From: Leptospira fletcheri | Lineage (GTDB): Bacteria; Spirochaetota; Leptospiria; Leptospirales; Leptospiraceae | DNA: 64,000 nt | Assembly (NCBI RefSeq): GCF_004769195.1 | Contig: NZ_RQET01000002.1 | Location: forward strand, 149,127-213,126 | Direction: 5' to 3' | Part shown: positions 42,975 to 52,274 of the stretch, one piece after another | Position numbering within the stretch: the stretch's first letter is position 1 | Layout: each line of letters begins with the position of its first letter | Translations under genes and position numbers: made by a program | Notes under the pieces: model-generated | What the model saw: the letters and a program-made list of their open reading frames with translations, nothing else | What the model was told of the DNA's origin: nothing | Databases searched by the model: none

Positions 42975-45470
42975 TCAACGAAAGAACCACCTTCCTTTTA
43001 CTAGCGAAGCCAAGATAAATAATAAGGGAAGAAGGTACATAATGCAGGTAAGCCAAATCGAATTTCCCTTGGAAAACTTCAGATCGAAATGACCCTCTTT
43101 AGAGCAGAGAAGGATTTCGTTCCTTTGGGTTTGGAATAGGATTCCTCCGTTCACATCCTCCCATTTCGGGAAAAAACTCCTGCGAACCAGATAACAATAC
43201 TTAGGTGAAGATGTTTCTATCTTGCCCTTCAGGTTCGCGGCAGGATACGGATCTTCTTCGGAAATGATCCTTTCGTCCGAGAGAATTTTAGACGATACCG
43301 GCCATTCGGGTAACGAGACGGATTCCTGTAAAAGCTTCCCGGGGACGGGAAAGAAAAGGCCCAAAAACTCGGATCGGTCCATAAAAGGAAGATTTCCGTA
43401 TTTTTCCCGGATTGCGGTTTTCCAATCCTCTTTGTTCGGCGGGGTATTGATTACCAAAATTCCCTTGAACCATTTGTTCAAATCGGTCCCCGCGGCCTCT
43501 ATCTCGTTCTTTCCGATCCTCGCAAATACGATGCTCGGATCCAAGCCTTCGTATAAAATCGCTTCGTTCGTACTGTGGAGAAAACGCTTCGGCCGCAATC
43601 CTTTTCCGCCGCTCAATTCTTTGTAATCCGCGACTCCCCAAGCTTTTTCCCTCAAGCGGGAAAGGTCCGTGCCCGAGTCCTTTACGGAAAACAGATACAA
43701 CGAGCTCTTATCTTCGGTTTCCTTCTCGTATCGGGCGTTTGCGTGTTCCGGAGTGGCCAAGGGTTGGATCCCTTCGGAATTCACCCACCCGTCCACCAAT
43801 GAGAACTTATCGGGATTTGACTTTAGGATTTTATAAAGTTTCTTCGTCGACCCTAAAATATAGGAGGTCCCGGTGGATTGCAGATAACGATGTAAACCTT
43901 TTCCTGCCTCCTCGGGAGAAAGCTCTTCCTCGTAGACTCCTTCCTTTTTCCAAGCTGTCCAAGGAAGGTATCGACTCAGGTAGGGTTGGACGGCGAGGGA
44001 AGTCAAGGAAGCCTCCGCTTCCATTCCGATCAGATTCCTATGGCCCGCCCTGCGGATCAGAAGTCCTAAAGTAAAAGGGCTGTCCCCCCATTTTTTGCGG
44101 GAATCCGTCTCCGGAAATATTTTGGAATTCTTAGGCAGTTCGGAAAGAGACTTTTCCACTTCCTGCATTTCGAGAGCGGATAAACTTTCCTTTAAAAAAG
44201 CGGAATTCTCTTTCCATTCCAATTCGGGATGCCAGAGAAAAAAACGGAGCAGCGCAAAGAACAATAGACCGCTGATGGAATATTGCGCCAAGAGTTTGTA
44301 TTTGAAATTCTTCAGCAAATGAACTGCGGTTTCCAGAGCGGATAACGTCAAAAAGAGCAGGGAAAGATCCAAAGCCCGATACCAGGGAAAGCCTATGCCG
44401 GGAAAAAATTTACCGGGCGAAGTATCCACTCCCATCCAGTAAAAAATCAAACTCGCAAAAAAAACGAACCTGGAAGCGGGGGGAAAAATCTTCCTCCTTA
44501 AAATGGAACGAATCCCGAGGAGAAATAACACAGGGAACACCGCCTGGATCCAGTACAGCCCGAGGAGGAAATTCGAGAGAAAGGCCAAAATTCCCTTGCC
44601 TTCCCAAATCGGTGCGAGAGCTCCCGGACCGAGGATGGAGATCAGCCCCGGATTCGCTTCCATCGGAAACGTCTCGGCCCGATAGGAGGAGTATTTCAGA
44701 AAATTCCACCATACCGGAGTCGCGATCAGTATGGGAATAAAAAACGCCAGGGCAAAGGCTCGTTTTCCCAATTCCTCGCCTAGAAAAAGGAAATAGATCA
44801 ATAGAGAAACGACGTAAAAAAGGGAAGAGGGAAAATCCGAATAAAAAACGCAGGCGCTTACGACCACATATTTGGAAAGCGCAGAGATTTTTCCCGTCGT
44901 CCTATATTTCTCAAGATAATAAAATCCTAATAAACTCCAACTCAGACCGAAAAATCCGGTTACCGTTCCGCTAAACAGGCCGACGAGAGAAAGTCCGAAA
45001 GGCTCCTCCCCCGAACAAAGAAAGAAAAACAGGAGTCCGGACATGGCCAGCATCACCGTATTTGCCTTATGATTGGTTTCGCTTAATAACAAAAGACTGA
45101 ATTTAATGAAAGCATAAGTGAATAGAAGGACGGAAAGCAGGATACCCACGTTGAACGAAAGGGTAAGCGGAGCCCAAAAAAGAAGGGACTTGTGCAGAAG
45201 AGCGACCGTGAAATAAAAGAAAGGAGGCTCGAAATAAAAAACCGGCATCCCGGAAAACCACCTCGTATCGTAACCCAAGGATTCTCCGCCGGAAAGAAGG
45301 GAATCATACGTTTCCGCAAGATGCGTTTGCGCATGCAGACTCCAGCCGGATAAGGCTTCGGCAGTCAGTAAAAATCTGAATTTCAGGATGATTACGAGAA
45401 AGGAGGCAAGAAGGAGAAGAGGTCTCCGCCAAGCCGGAGCGAGTCTCCACTTCTTAAATTGAAAAGCCAT
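42975..45470 (-). CDS. Large multi-pass membrane protein, glycosyltransferase-like
   Basis: The 831-residue protein has about 12 hydrophobic helices in its first half and a soluble C-terminal part with a final membrane helix. LAETYDSLLSGGESLGYDTRWFSGMPVF near 45-70 resembles the first loop of GT-C or PTPS-related membrane proteins, where an acidic residue sits in that loop. I cannot name the donor or acceptor. The ATG at 45470 is used; a TTG at 45509 is an alternative. Its downstream neighbour is a DUF445 gene. It may build or transfer sugar units to an envelope polymer. Confidence 0.62.
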   Translation of the reverse strand: MAFQFKKWRLAPAWRRPLLLLASFLVIILKFRFLLTAEALSGWSLHAQTHLAETYDSLLSGGESLGYDTRWFSGMPVFYFEPPFFYFTVALLHKSLLFWAPLTLSFNVGILLSVLLFTYAFIKFSLLLLSETNHKANTVMLAMSGLLFFFLCSGEEPFGLSLVGLFSGTVTGFFGLSWSLLGFYYLEKYRTTGKISALSKYVVVSACVFYSDFPSSLFYVVSLLIYFLFLGEELGKRAFALAFFIPILIATPVWWNFLKYSSYRAETFPMEANPGLISILGPGALAPIWEGKGILAFLSNFLLGLYWIQAVFPVLFLLGIRSILRRKIFPPASRFVFFASLIFYWMGVDTSPGKFFPGIGFPWYRALDLSLLFLTLSALETAVHLLKNFKYKLLAQYSISGLLFFALLRFFLWHPELEWKENSAFLKESLSALEMQEVEKSLSELPKNSKIFPETDSRKKWGDSPFTLGLLIRRAGHRNLIGMEAEASLTSLAVQPYLSRYLPWTAWKKEGVYEEELSPEEAGKGLHRYLQSTGTSYILGSTKKLYKILKSNPDKFSLVDGWVNSEGIQPLATPEHANARYEKETEDKSSLYLFSVKDSGTDLSRLREKAWGVADYKELSGGKGLRPKRFLHSTNEAILYEGLDPSIVFARIGKNEIEAAGTDLNKWFKGILVINTPPNKEDWKTAIREKYGNLPFMDRSEFLGLFFPVPGKLLQESVSLPEWPVSSKILSDERIISEEDPYPAANLKGKIETSSPKYCYLVRRSFFPKWEDVNGGILFQTQRNEILLCSKEGHFDLKFSKGNSIWLTCIMYLLPLLFILASLVKGRWFFR

Positions 45471-45562
45471 TGCGAGAAGGTACGGAAAGTGGGTCGACTT
45501 GACAAGCAAAACTAGGGAAAATCACCCCGAGTTCCGATCGGCTCGCAATATGAAAATCGACC

Positions 45563-45587
45563 CCAAGGAGGAATTACTCCTCCTTGG
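45563..45587 (-). terminator. Stem-loop spanning the stop of a small gene
   Basis: CCAAGGAGGA (45563-45572) pairs with TCCTCCTTGG (45578-45587) as a ten-base perfect stem with a five-base loop. The stop codon of the 44-residue gene lies inside it. On the minus strand it is followed by a short tcgatttt tract. It may terminate or protect the transcript. Confidence 0.55.
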
Positions 45588-45708
45588 CATTCTCCTGAAC
45601 GTATTTCCGAAATTCCGCTTCGCTCATTTTATCCGCATAGAGGGGATAGAGCGCTGCGATGAGTTCCTCCAGAGTGGGAAATTTTGCCCCGTCGAGCTTG
45701 TATGCCAT
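45574..45708 (-). CDS. Small acidic protein of 44 residues
   Basis: The frame starts with MAYKLDGAKFPTLEELIAAL, then has YPLYADKMSEAEFRKYVQEN and ends AKEE. An AGAGGA site six bases upstream of the ATG supports translation. The composition (two amphipathic helices, many Glu and Lys) fits a small soluble adaptor or regulator. I do not recognise it. It lies between the membrane phosphatase gene and the large membrane protein gene on the same strand. Confidence 0.6.
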   Translation of the reverse strand: MAYKLDGAKFPTLEELIAALYPLYADKMSEAEFRKYVQENAKEE

Positions 45709-45824
45709 AAAGAGTCCTCTCTCGGCTTCGATTGAAAGGGTTGTCGGACGAATCCTCCCTCCCCGCCGTCTTCTATACCATGTATTTCATAAGGCAAAAC
45801 AATTAAACCAAAAAAGGGGATGAA

Positions 45825-47948
45825 TCAATCGGACACTTGCGCCCTTTTCGATTCGATTCCCAATAAAAGAACGTCATCCTTCGGCCCCCCGCCGCCCATA
45901 AATTTAAGCAGTTCGGAGTAGATCGTAGCCAATAAAGAGTTTAATTCCGTATTTTTTCCCTGTTCCATAAGACGGACCACGCGTTCCGTTCCGAAATAAT
46001 CCCCCATATCTCGGGATGCTTCGGTCAAACCGTCCGTGTAGCAGAGAATCCTGAACTCTGAGTTCAATTCGATTGTTCGATTCTTATAAGCGAAATCAGG
46101 AAGTAGACCCACCAGAGGATTCTCGCACTCTAGAATACTGACTCTCGAAGCGTCCTGCAATACGATCGACGGTGCTCCGGCCAGAGAGTATCCCAAAGTT
46201 TTTCTATCGGAGGATATCTCCAAGGATGCGGCGGCAAAGAACGTACCTACGTTCTTATATTTATTATGGAACTCCGTGCTCAAGGAGGAGATCAATTCCC
46301 CGGGGGAGTCGGACACAAGCCTATGATCTTCGTATGCTCTCCGGATCAGGATCGTTAATAAAGCGGCCTGCACTCCATGACCGGTGGCGTCCGCGAGAAA
46401 CACTCTGATTCTTCCGTCAGGGAACTCGACTATATCGTAAAAATCTCCCCCTACCTCTGCCAAAGGTTTATTCAAAACGTCGAATATGAGATCCGAAAAT
46501 TCTTTCCGCTCTTGGTCGTTCAGATGAAGGAGATCCTTCTGTATTTCCCTCGCCACGGTCAGATCGTTCCGGATCACCCTTAAAGCGTTGCGAAGTTGTT
46601 TGGTCCTTTCCTCCACTCTCTTTTCCAGATTTTTGGAAAGATCCATGATTCTATCCATATTCTCTGAACTTCGAACGGACAAAAATATGGATTGCGCCAG
46701 TAGAAAAACGAAGGAGCCTACATGCGCGAAATATCCGGTATCCAAAAAAAACGTCGCGTAAAAAAGATCGTGAACCATCGCCACATACACGAAAATGAAT
46801 CCACCCAAGATCGTGATCGCTCCCTGTCTTTTTCGTACGGCAGCCTTCGTCAGGGAATACAAGCCCAAGGTTCCGGCCAAAAACGCCACTAGATAATAGA
46901 TGGTGATCGTAAAGGTAAAGATACGAACCGGCAGGACAAGAGCGATCAGAGTCGCGAGAATTGCGATCCACCAAATCAGATCCACCAGTATCCGCTTCAA
47001 CTCTCTAGGAAAAACGGCGAGGATATAGCTCAAAAAAACCGGAATCGCGAGGTAGAAGGTAATATATTCAATTCTTATAAAATGCCCGAAACCTAAAAAC
47101 GGTAGATAATCCGCGGCAATCCGAGTCCCCGCAAAAATCCCTCTGGTAGCCATGATGATACAGAAAAAACCGAAATAGAGCGAGGCGGATTCCCCTTTGC
47201 GCACCGAAGCGAAAAGCAAATGCAACATCCCGATGCAAAAAAGTCCCCCCGCTAAAAACACGTCCAAATAACGTTCGTTTTCCCAAGCTTTATGCAAGGA
47301 TTCGGATTCTCCCAATCGGATCGGAGCCCAAAATCCTCCGAGCCTATGATCCGTATTTGCGATCATCATCTCTATGTGGAACGAATCCGACTTGGGAAAG
47401 AATCTTACGAATCGGTTGCACCAAGCCGGATCCACTTCGAAAGAAGTCCGATCCGCGGGCACCGGGAATCGGACAACACCGCATTCCGCTGCGGGCTCGC
47501 CGTCTATAAATAACCGATACGCGGAACTTTGTTCCGGAACGAGAAGAGCGAGCTCTTTATATTGTCTCGCCAGCTTTACCTCCAACTCATAGGTTCCGTA
47601 GCCTGCGCCGAGTCTGGTTCCGTTCTTGCCGTTCCAAGCCGAGGGAACATTGAGGATTTCGGCGGGGGTTTCTTCGCCCCCATTCGCTTTCCAGTACAAC
47701 CACCGGAATTTCCAGAGACCGGCGAGCAGAATCGGATCCTGAGTGTCCAGATCGTAATTCTTTAAATCGATTTCTCCCTGGATCGCGAACGGACGGAAAG
47801 ATGTCGGATACGATTCCCCGTCTTCGCAGGAGATTGTAGAAAGGAAAAAGCAAAGCAGGACGAAACAGATTCGAAGAAGGATGGTGACTCCAAATTTCGA
47901 ATCTCCCTTTTCCCGACTGGATAGACCTTTCCCTCCGAATGAAAACAC
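45825..47948 (-). CDS. 7TM-DISM / SpoIIE (PP2C) phosphatase
   Basis: The 707-residue protein has an N-terminal signal (ending CFFLSTISC), an extracellular beta-sandwich of about 60-210, seven membrane helices to about 430, a coiled coil near 440-480, and a PP2C-type SpoIIE phosphatase from about 490 with EVGGDFYDIV, FLADATGHGVQAAL and LCYTDGLTE. This is a membrane sensor that turns an outside signal into Ser/Thr dephosphorylation, probably of an anti-sigma-type regulator. It starts with GTG at 47948 and lacks an obvious ribosome site. The sensed ligand is unknown. Confidence 0.88.
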   Translation of the reverse strand: MFSFGGKGLSSREKGDSKFGVTILLRICFVLLCFFLSTISCEDGESYPTSFRPFAIQGEIDLKNYDLDTQDPILLAGLWKFRWLYWKANGGEETPAEILNVPSAWNGKNGTRLGAGYGTYELEVKLARQYKELALLVPEQSSAYRLFIDGEPAAECGVVRFPVPADRTSFEVDPAWCNRFVRFFPKSDSFHIEMMIANTDHRLGGFWAPIRLGESESLHKAWENERYLDVFLAGGLFCIGMLHLLFASVRKGESASLYFGFFCIIMATRGIFAGTRIAADYLPFLGFGHFIRIEYITFYLAIPVFLSYILAVFPRELKRILVDLIWWIAILATLIALVLPVRIFTFTITIYYLVAFLAGTLGLYSLTKAAVRKRQGAITILGGFIFVYVAMVHDLFYATFFLDTGYFAHVGSFVFLLAQSIFLSVRSSENMDRIMDLSKNLEKRVEERTKQLRNALRVIRNDLTVAREIQKDLLHLNDQERKEFSDLIFDVLNKPLAEVGGDFYDIVEFPDGRIRVFLADATGHGVQAALLTILIRRAYEDHRLVSDSPGELISSLSTEFHNKYKNVGTFFAAASLEISSDRKTLGYSLAGAPSIVLQDASRVSILECENPLVGLLPDFAYKNRTIELNSEFRILCYTDGLTEASRDMGDYFGTERVVRLMEQGKNTELNSLLATIYSELLKFMGGGGPKDDVLLLGIESKRAQVSD

Positions 47949-48036
47949 GAAGTTCTATCTATCACTTGTCCAAATCGCTTACGATCGAAAAACAATCTCC
48001 GAACTCGAAAAAAAAGTCAGGTGCGCAAAACCTAGA

Positions 48037-48068
48037 TTGACAATTTCTGAGTGACTCAAAAGTATAGC
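48037..48068 (+). promoter_or_regulatory. Possible promoter and palindrome before sbp
   Basis: TTGACA (48037-48042) and TATAGC (48063-48068) are spaced 20 bases, which is longer than usual for a -35/-10 pair. Between them TGAGTGACTCA (48048-48058) is a perfect 11-base palindrome that could bind a regulator. Both are seen directly; their use as promoter and operator is uncertain. Confidence 0.35.
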
Positions 48069-48126
48069 AGATAAATATCCAATAAATTAGATTTTTATCC
48101 GGTTTATTACGGAAAGAGGTAGGAAA

Positions 48127-49179
48127 ATGAACCCAAAAAGATGGAATCACAGCAAAATTGGTCGGTTTTTTTCTCCATGCATTGCTATGACCCTGGTGCT
48201 AGCAAGCCTTGTCCCAATCTCGGCGGAGGAGCCTCTTTTAAACGTATCCTTTGATCCCACGAGAGAATTGTACGAGGACGTGAACAAACAGTTCATAGAA
48301 GGGTGGAAAAAGAAAACCGGACGCTCCCTGCAAATCCAGCAATCTCACGGAGGTTCCGGAAAACAGGCTCGAGCCGTGATCGATGGATTGGAAGCGGACG
48401 TCGTTACCTTGGCTCTCGCCTACGATATCGATAGCATTGTGGACCACGGAGGCCTTGTCTCCAAGGATTGGGAGAAAGCTTTTCCCCATCACTCCGTACC
48501 GTATTACTCCACCGTCGTATTCCTAGTCCGAAAAGGAAACCCGAAAGGGATCAAAGACTGGAACGACGTGGTAAAACCCGGAGTCGGAGTCATCACCCCG
48601 AACCCGAAGACCTCGGGAGGAGCTCGCTGGAACTACCTCGCCGCTTGGGGATTCGCTAAGAAAAAATACGGATCCGAAGAAAAAGCGAAGGAATTCGTCA
48701 AAGCCCTGTATCGAAACACCTCCGTTCTGGATACGGGCGCCAGAGGATCCACGACCACATTCGTACAAAGGGGAATTGGGGACGTTCTACTCGCTTGGGA
48801 AAACGAAGCCGAATTGGCCTTAAGCGAATCCAAAAAGGCGAACGGAGGAAACTCCCAATTCGAAGTGATTTATCCGACCTCGAGCATTCTGGCCGAAACC
48901 CCCGTGGCAATCGTGGAAAAAGTCGCTAGAAAAAAAGGGACTTGGGAAGTCGCAAAAGCCTATCTGGAGTTTCTATACACCAAGGAAGGCCAGCAGACGA
49001 TCGCGAAACATTTCTTCCGCCCCATAGACGAAGCGGTCCTGAAATCGAACTCCTCCAAATTTCCGAAAGTCAAGTTGTTCGACGTAAGAGAATTGGAAGG
49101 CTCCTGGAAGACAGCGCATAAAAAACATTTCGCCGACGGAGGAATCTTCGACGGAATCTATTCCGAGGCGAAAAAATAA
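48127..49179 (+). CDS. sbp: Sulfate-binding periplasmic protein
   Basis: The 350-residue protein has a signal peptide (to about 37, SAEEPLL) and the sulfate-binding family pattern: [17 protein letters not shown] near 40, [28 protein letters not shown] at 70-95 and [16 protein letters not shown] near 160. It captures sulfate (or thiosulfate) in the periplasm and delivers it to CysTW. It heads the transport operon; a stem-loop follows its stop. Confidence 0.93.
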   Translation: MNPKRWNHSKIGRFFSPCIAMTLVLASLVPISAEEPLLNVSFDPTRELYEDVNKQFIEGWKKKTGRSLQIQQSHGGSGKQARAVIDGLEADVVTLALAYDIDSIVDHGGLVSKDWEKAFPHHSVPYYSTVVFLVRKGNPKGIKDWNDVVKPGVGVITPNPKTSGGARWNYLAAWGFAKKKYGSEEKAKEFVKALYRNTSVLDTGARGSTTTFVQRGIGDVLLAWENEAELALSESKKANGGNSQFEVIYPTSSILAETPVAIVEKVARKKGTWEVAKAYLEFLYTKEGQQTIAKHFFRPIDEAVLKSNSSKFPKVKLFDVRELEGSWKTAHKKHFADGGIFDGIYSEAKK

Positions 49180-49196
49180 GGGATTCGGAGGACGAA

Positions 49197-49222
49197 CGAA
49201 GAGCCGGAAAAACGGCTCTTCG
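49197..49222 (+). terminator. Stem-loop between sbp and cysT
   Basis: CGAAGAGCCG (49197-49206) pairs with CGGCTCTTCG (49213-49222) around GAAAAA, a ten-base perfect stem. Only a short TTT follows. It probably lowers or attenuates expression of the downstream permease genes or stabilises the sbp mRNA, as in many binding-protein operons. Confidence 0.6.
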
Positions 49223-49286
49223 TTTGACGAAATTCCGCTTTCGACTAGGATCGTCAGCGGACCTCCGAAATCCGAGAACGTAAAAA

Positions 49287-50114
49287 TTGAAACTGAACCT
49301 TCGCCCGTATTCCAAAACGACCTTCGGTCTTTCCTTAGGCATGACCGTCTTTTACCTGAGTTTTCTGGTCATCGTTCCATTATCCGCGCTGTTTCTCAAA
49401 TCCGCGAATCTAGGCTGGTCCGGATTATTGGAAGTGTTTTCCGAGGATCGTATTCAAAAAGCCTTATGGTTAAGTTTCAGTGCCGGAGGAGCGGCCGCAG
49501 CGATCAACCTGGTCGTAGGTTTTCTATTCGCATGGGTTCTGGTTCGTTACGAATTTCCGGGTAAAAAAATCCTGGATACTTTGGTGGATCTCCCGTTTAC
49601 TCTTCCGACTGCGGTCGCAGGAATCGCACTGACGGCGATCTACTCTCCCAATGGATGGATCGGAAAATACCTGGACCCTCTCGGAATCAAGGTGGCGTAT
49701 ACTCCTCTCGGAATCGTAATCGCCTTGGTGTTTATCGGTTTTCCGTTCGTCGTACGTACCGTTCAACCTGTCCTCGAGGAACTCCCGAAAGAGTTGGAGG
49801 AAAGCGCGTACTGCCTTGGGGCGAATCGCCTCCAAACTTTTACACGAGTTTTGTTTCCCGAAATCTGGCCTTCTCTCCTCGCCGGAACATCCATGGCTTT
49901 TGCTAGAGGAATCGGGGAATACGGCTCCGTAGTCTTCATCTCGGGAAACCTTCCGGGCAAAACGGAAATCCTCCCTTTGCTCATCGTCACCAAACTGGAA
50001 CAGTACGAATATGCAAAGGCAACGGGAATCGCTCTCTTGATGTTGGTACTTTCCTTTTCCATCATGCTGGCGATCAATTTCTTCCAGAGTAGATCCTCGA
50101 GGAGACTCGGATGA
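49287..50114 (+). CDS. cysT: Sulfate ABC transporter permease CysT
   Basis: The 275-residue protein has six membrane helices and the typical permease EAA loop [20 protein letters not shown] near 185-205. It starts with TTG at 49287; the next ATG lies inside the first helix, and family members begin at this position. No good ribosome site is seen. Its stop overlaps cysW by four bases. It forms the membrane channel with CysW for sulfate or thiosulfate import. Confidence 0.92.
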   Translation: MKLNLRPYSKTTFGLSLGMTVFYLSFLVIVPLSALFLKSANLGWSGLLEVFSEDRIQKALWLSFSAGGAAAAINLVVGFLFAWVLVRYEFPGKKILDTLVDLPFTLPTAVAGIALTAIYSPNGWIGKYLDPLGIKVAYTPLGIVIALVFIGFPFVVRTVQPVLEELPKELEESAYCLGANRLQTFTRVLFPEIWPSLLAGTSMAFARGIGEYGSVVFISGNLPGKTEILPLLIVTKLEQYEYAKATGIALLMLVLSFSIMLAINFFQSRSSRRLG

Positions 50115-51010
50115 GAACGGAACCTGTGTGGCTGAAAGTCTTGTTGATCGGAACCGTATTTTTTTTGGCGGCCCTCATTCTTCTTCTTCCGATCGCCATC
50201 GTTTTTGCGGAAGCCTTCTCGCAGGGAGTCGACGGCTATCTCGTCGGATTGCAGGATCCGGATACGATCTCAGCACTACTGATGACCTTGAAAGTGGCGG
50301 GAATCGCGGTCCCGCTAAATACGTTCTTCGGACTCGCAGCGGCGTTTTTGATTTCTAGATTCGAATTTCCCGGAAAGAACATTCTTCTGACGATACTCGA
50401 TTCCCCTTTCGCGGTCTCTCCCGTGATTTCCGGACTGATCTTTCTTCTTCTATTCGGAAGACAAGGTTGGTTCGGGGAATTCCTGAGCGAGTACGGAATC
50501 AAAATCGTATTCAATACTCCAGGCCTAGTGTTGGCTACCCTCTTCATCACCTTACCTTTCGTGGCAAGAGAATTGATTCCTTTGATGCAGACCCAGGGAA
50601 AAGAGGAAGAAGAAGCCGGAATCCTCTTGGGCGCCTCCTTTCCTAGATTATTTCTAAGGATCATCGTTCCGAACATCAAATGGGGATTACTGTACGGAAT
50701 TATACTTTGCAACGCGAGAGCCATGGGGGAATTCGGAGCCGTCTCCGTCCTTTCCGGACATATCCGGGGAAAAACGAACACCCTTCCTTTGCAGATCGAA
50801 ATGCTTTACAATGAATACAATTCGGTCGGAGCTTTTTCGGCCGCATCCCTTCTCGTGTTTCTTTCCCTCATGACTCTATTGGTCAAAACAGCCCTGGAAA
50901 AGAATCTGAAAAACGCGGAGAAGGAAGCTCCTCCCGACGAGGACAACAAGGAATCCTCCGAAACTTCTCTTCCTGTCGGACAGGGAGCGGGCAAAACCGG
51001 AAAACCTTAG
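50111..51010 (+). CDS. cysW: Sulfate ABC transporter permease CysW
   Basis: The 299-residue protein has six membrane helices and an EAA loop [23 protein letters not shown] near 172-194. An extra hydrophilic tail with [21 protein letters not shown] residues follows the last helix and is not typical. It is coupled to cysT by an ATGA overlap and ends ten bases before cysA. It pairs with CysT. Confidence 0.92.
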   Translation: MRTEPVWLKVLLIGTVFFLAALILLLPIAIVFAEAFSQGVDGYLVGLQDPDTISALLMTLKVAGIAVPLNTFFGLAAAFLISRFEFPGKNILLTILDSPFAVSPVISGLIFLLLFGRQGWFGEFLSEYGIKIVFNTPGLVLATLFITLPFVARELIPLMQTQGKEEEEAGILLGASFPRLFLRIIVPNIKWGLLYGIILCNARAMGEFGAVSVLSGHIRGKTNTLPLQIEMLYNEYNSVGAFSAASLLVFLSLMTLLVKTALEKNLKNAEKEAPPDEDNKESSETSLPVGQGAGKTGKP

Positions 51011-51019
51011 GAGAGAACC

Positions 51020-52084
51020 ATGTCTATAGAAATCAAAAACGTAAGCAAACAATTCGGAGAATTTCAGGCGTTAAAAGACATCAACCTTACGATTCCTGAC
51101 GGAAATCTGGTCGCGTTATTGGGCCCTTCCGGGAGCGGCAAGACAACTCTCCTACGTATCATCGCAGGCTTGGAAGTCGCGGACCTTGGGGAAGTTTATT
51201 TCAACGGGGAAAAAACGGGGAAAAAAGACTCCAAGGAGAGAGGAGTCGGTTTCGTATTCCAACATTACGCGTTGTTTAGACACATGACGATTTTCGAAAA
51301 CATCGCCTTCGGTTTGAAAGTCCGGCCCCGTGCCACCAGACCGTCCAAGGATGAAATCCGCGAGCGTGTCTTCCGACTTTTAAAGTTGGTACAATTGGAA
51401 AATTTCCACGACCGGGTTCCTTCGGAACTTTCCGGAGGACAGAGGCAGAGAGTCGCTTTGGCGAGAGCTCTGGCCATAGAACCCAAATACCTGCTTTTGG
51501 ACGAGCCGTTCGGAGCTCTAGATGCGAAAGTAAGGAAGGAACTCCGAACCTGGCTCCGAAGACTGCACGACGAAATCCATATCACCAGCGTATTCGTTAC
51601 CCATGACCAAGAAGAAGCCTTGGAAGTCAGCGATTCCGTCGTCATCCTTCGCGCGGGACAGGTAGAACAGATCGGGAGTCCCGACGAAGTCTACAACAAA
51701 CCCAAGAACCCATTCGTGTTCCATTTTCTCGGAGACGTGAATCTATTTCACGGCAGAGTGCAAGGAGGCGTGGCAAGAATCGGAGACCAGCACGTGGATT
51801 CCCCTGAGCATTCCCAAGTACAGGATGCGGAAGCCGTCGCCTACGTAAGACCCTATGATGTCGAAATTTTAAGAACCGCAGAGAATGGAATTCCGGCGGA
51901 GATCCAGTACATCCATTCCACCGGAAGAAATGTTCGAATCGAATTGAAACGATTGGATTCCGGTTCCCTGATCGAATCCTTAATCGACCAAACCACTTTC
52001 CGTGAGTTGAATCTCTTGCCCGGTGAAACCGTGTACCTTCGGATTCGACACGCGAAAGTATATGTAGAAGATTTTTCGATCTAA
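51020..52084 (+). CDS. cysA: Sulfate ABC transporter ATPase CysA
   Basis: The 354-residue ATPase has Walker [12 protein letters not shown] at about 36-46, signature [16 protein letters not shown] near 134, Walker [12 protein letters not shown] near 158 and a C-terminal TOBE-like domain with [11 protein letters not shown]. It powers import through CysT/CysW. A GGAGAG ribosome site precedes the ATG. It ends the operon; the porin gene follows after about 190 bases. Confidence 0.93.
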   Translation: MSIEIKNVSKQFGEFQALKDINLTIPDGNLVALLGPSGSGKTTLLRIIAGLEVADLGEVYFNGEKTGKKDSKERGVGFVFQHYALFRHMTIFENIAFGLKVRPRATRPSKDEIRERVFRLLKLVQLENFHDRVPSELSGGQRQRVALARALAIEPKYLLLDEPFGALDAKVRKELRTWLRRLHDEIHITSVFVTHDQEEALEVSDSVVILRAGQVEQIGSPDEVYNKPKNPFVFHFLGDVNLFHGRVQGGVARIGDQHVDSPEHSQVQDAEAVAYVRPYDVEILRTAENGIPAEIQYIHSTGRNVRIELKRLDSGSLIESLIDQTTFRELNLLPGETVYLRIRHAKVYVEDFSI

Positions 52085-52274
52085 AACGAGATCCCTTTCT
52101 CCCACTTCTCTTTGAAAACAATCCCGCCTTGCTGGTTGGGCCCTTCTATTTCACCCCTCCCACCCTCTCTTATAACGGATTTTATTTGCTATAACATATT
52201 TATATCCCATATAATAAACTAATTGACTCCAGATACCCCTTAAATCTGTAATAACGAATAAAAGAGGCAATAAA

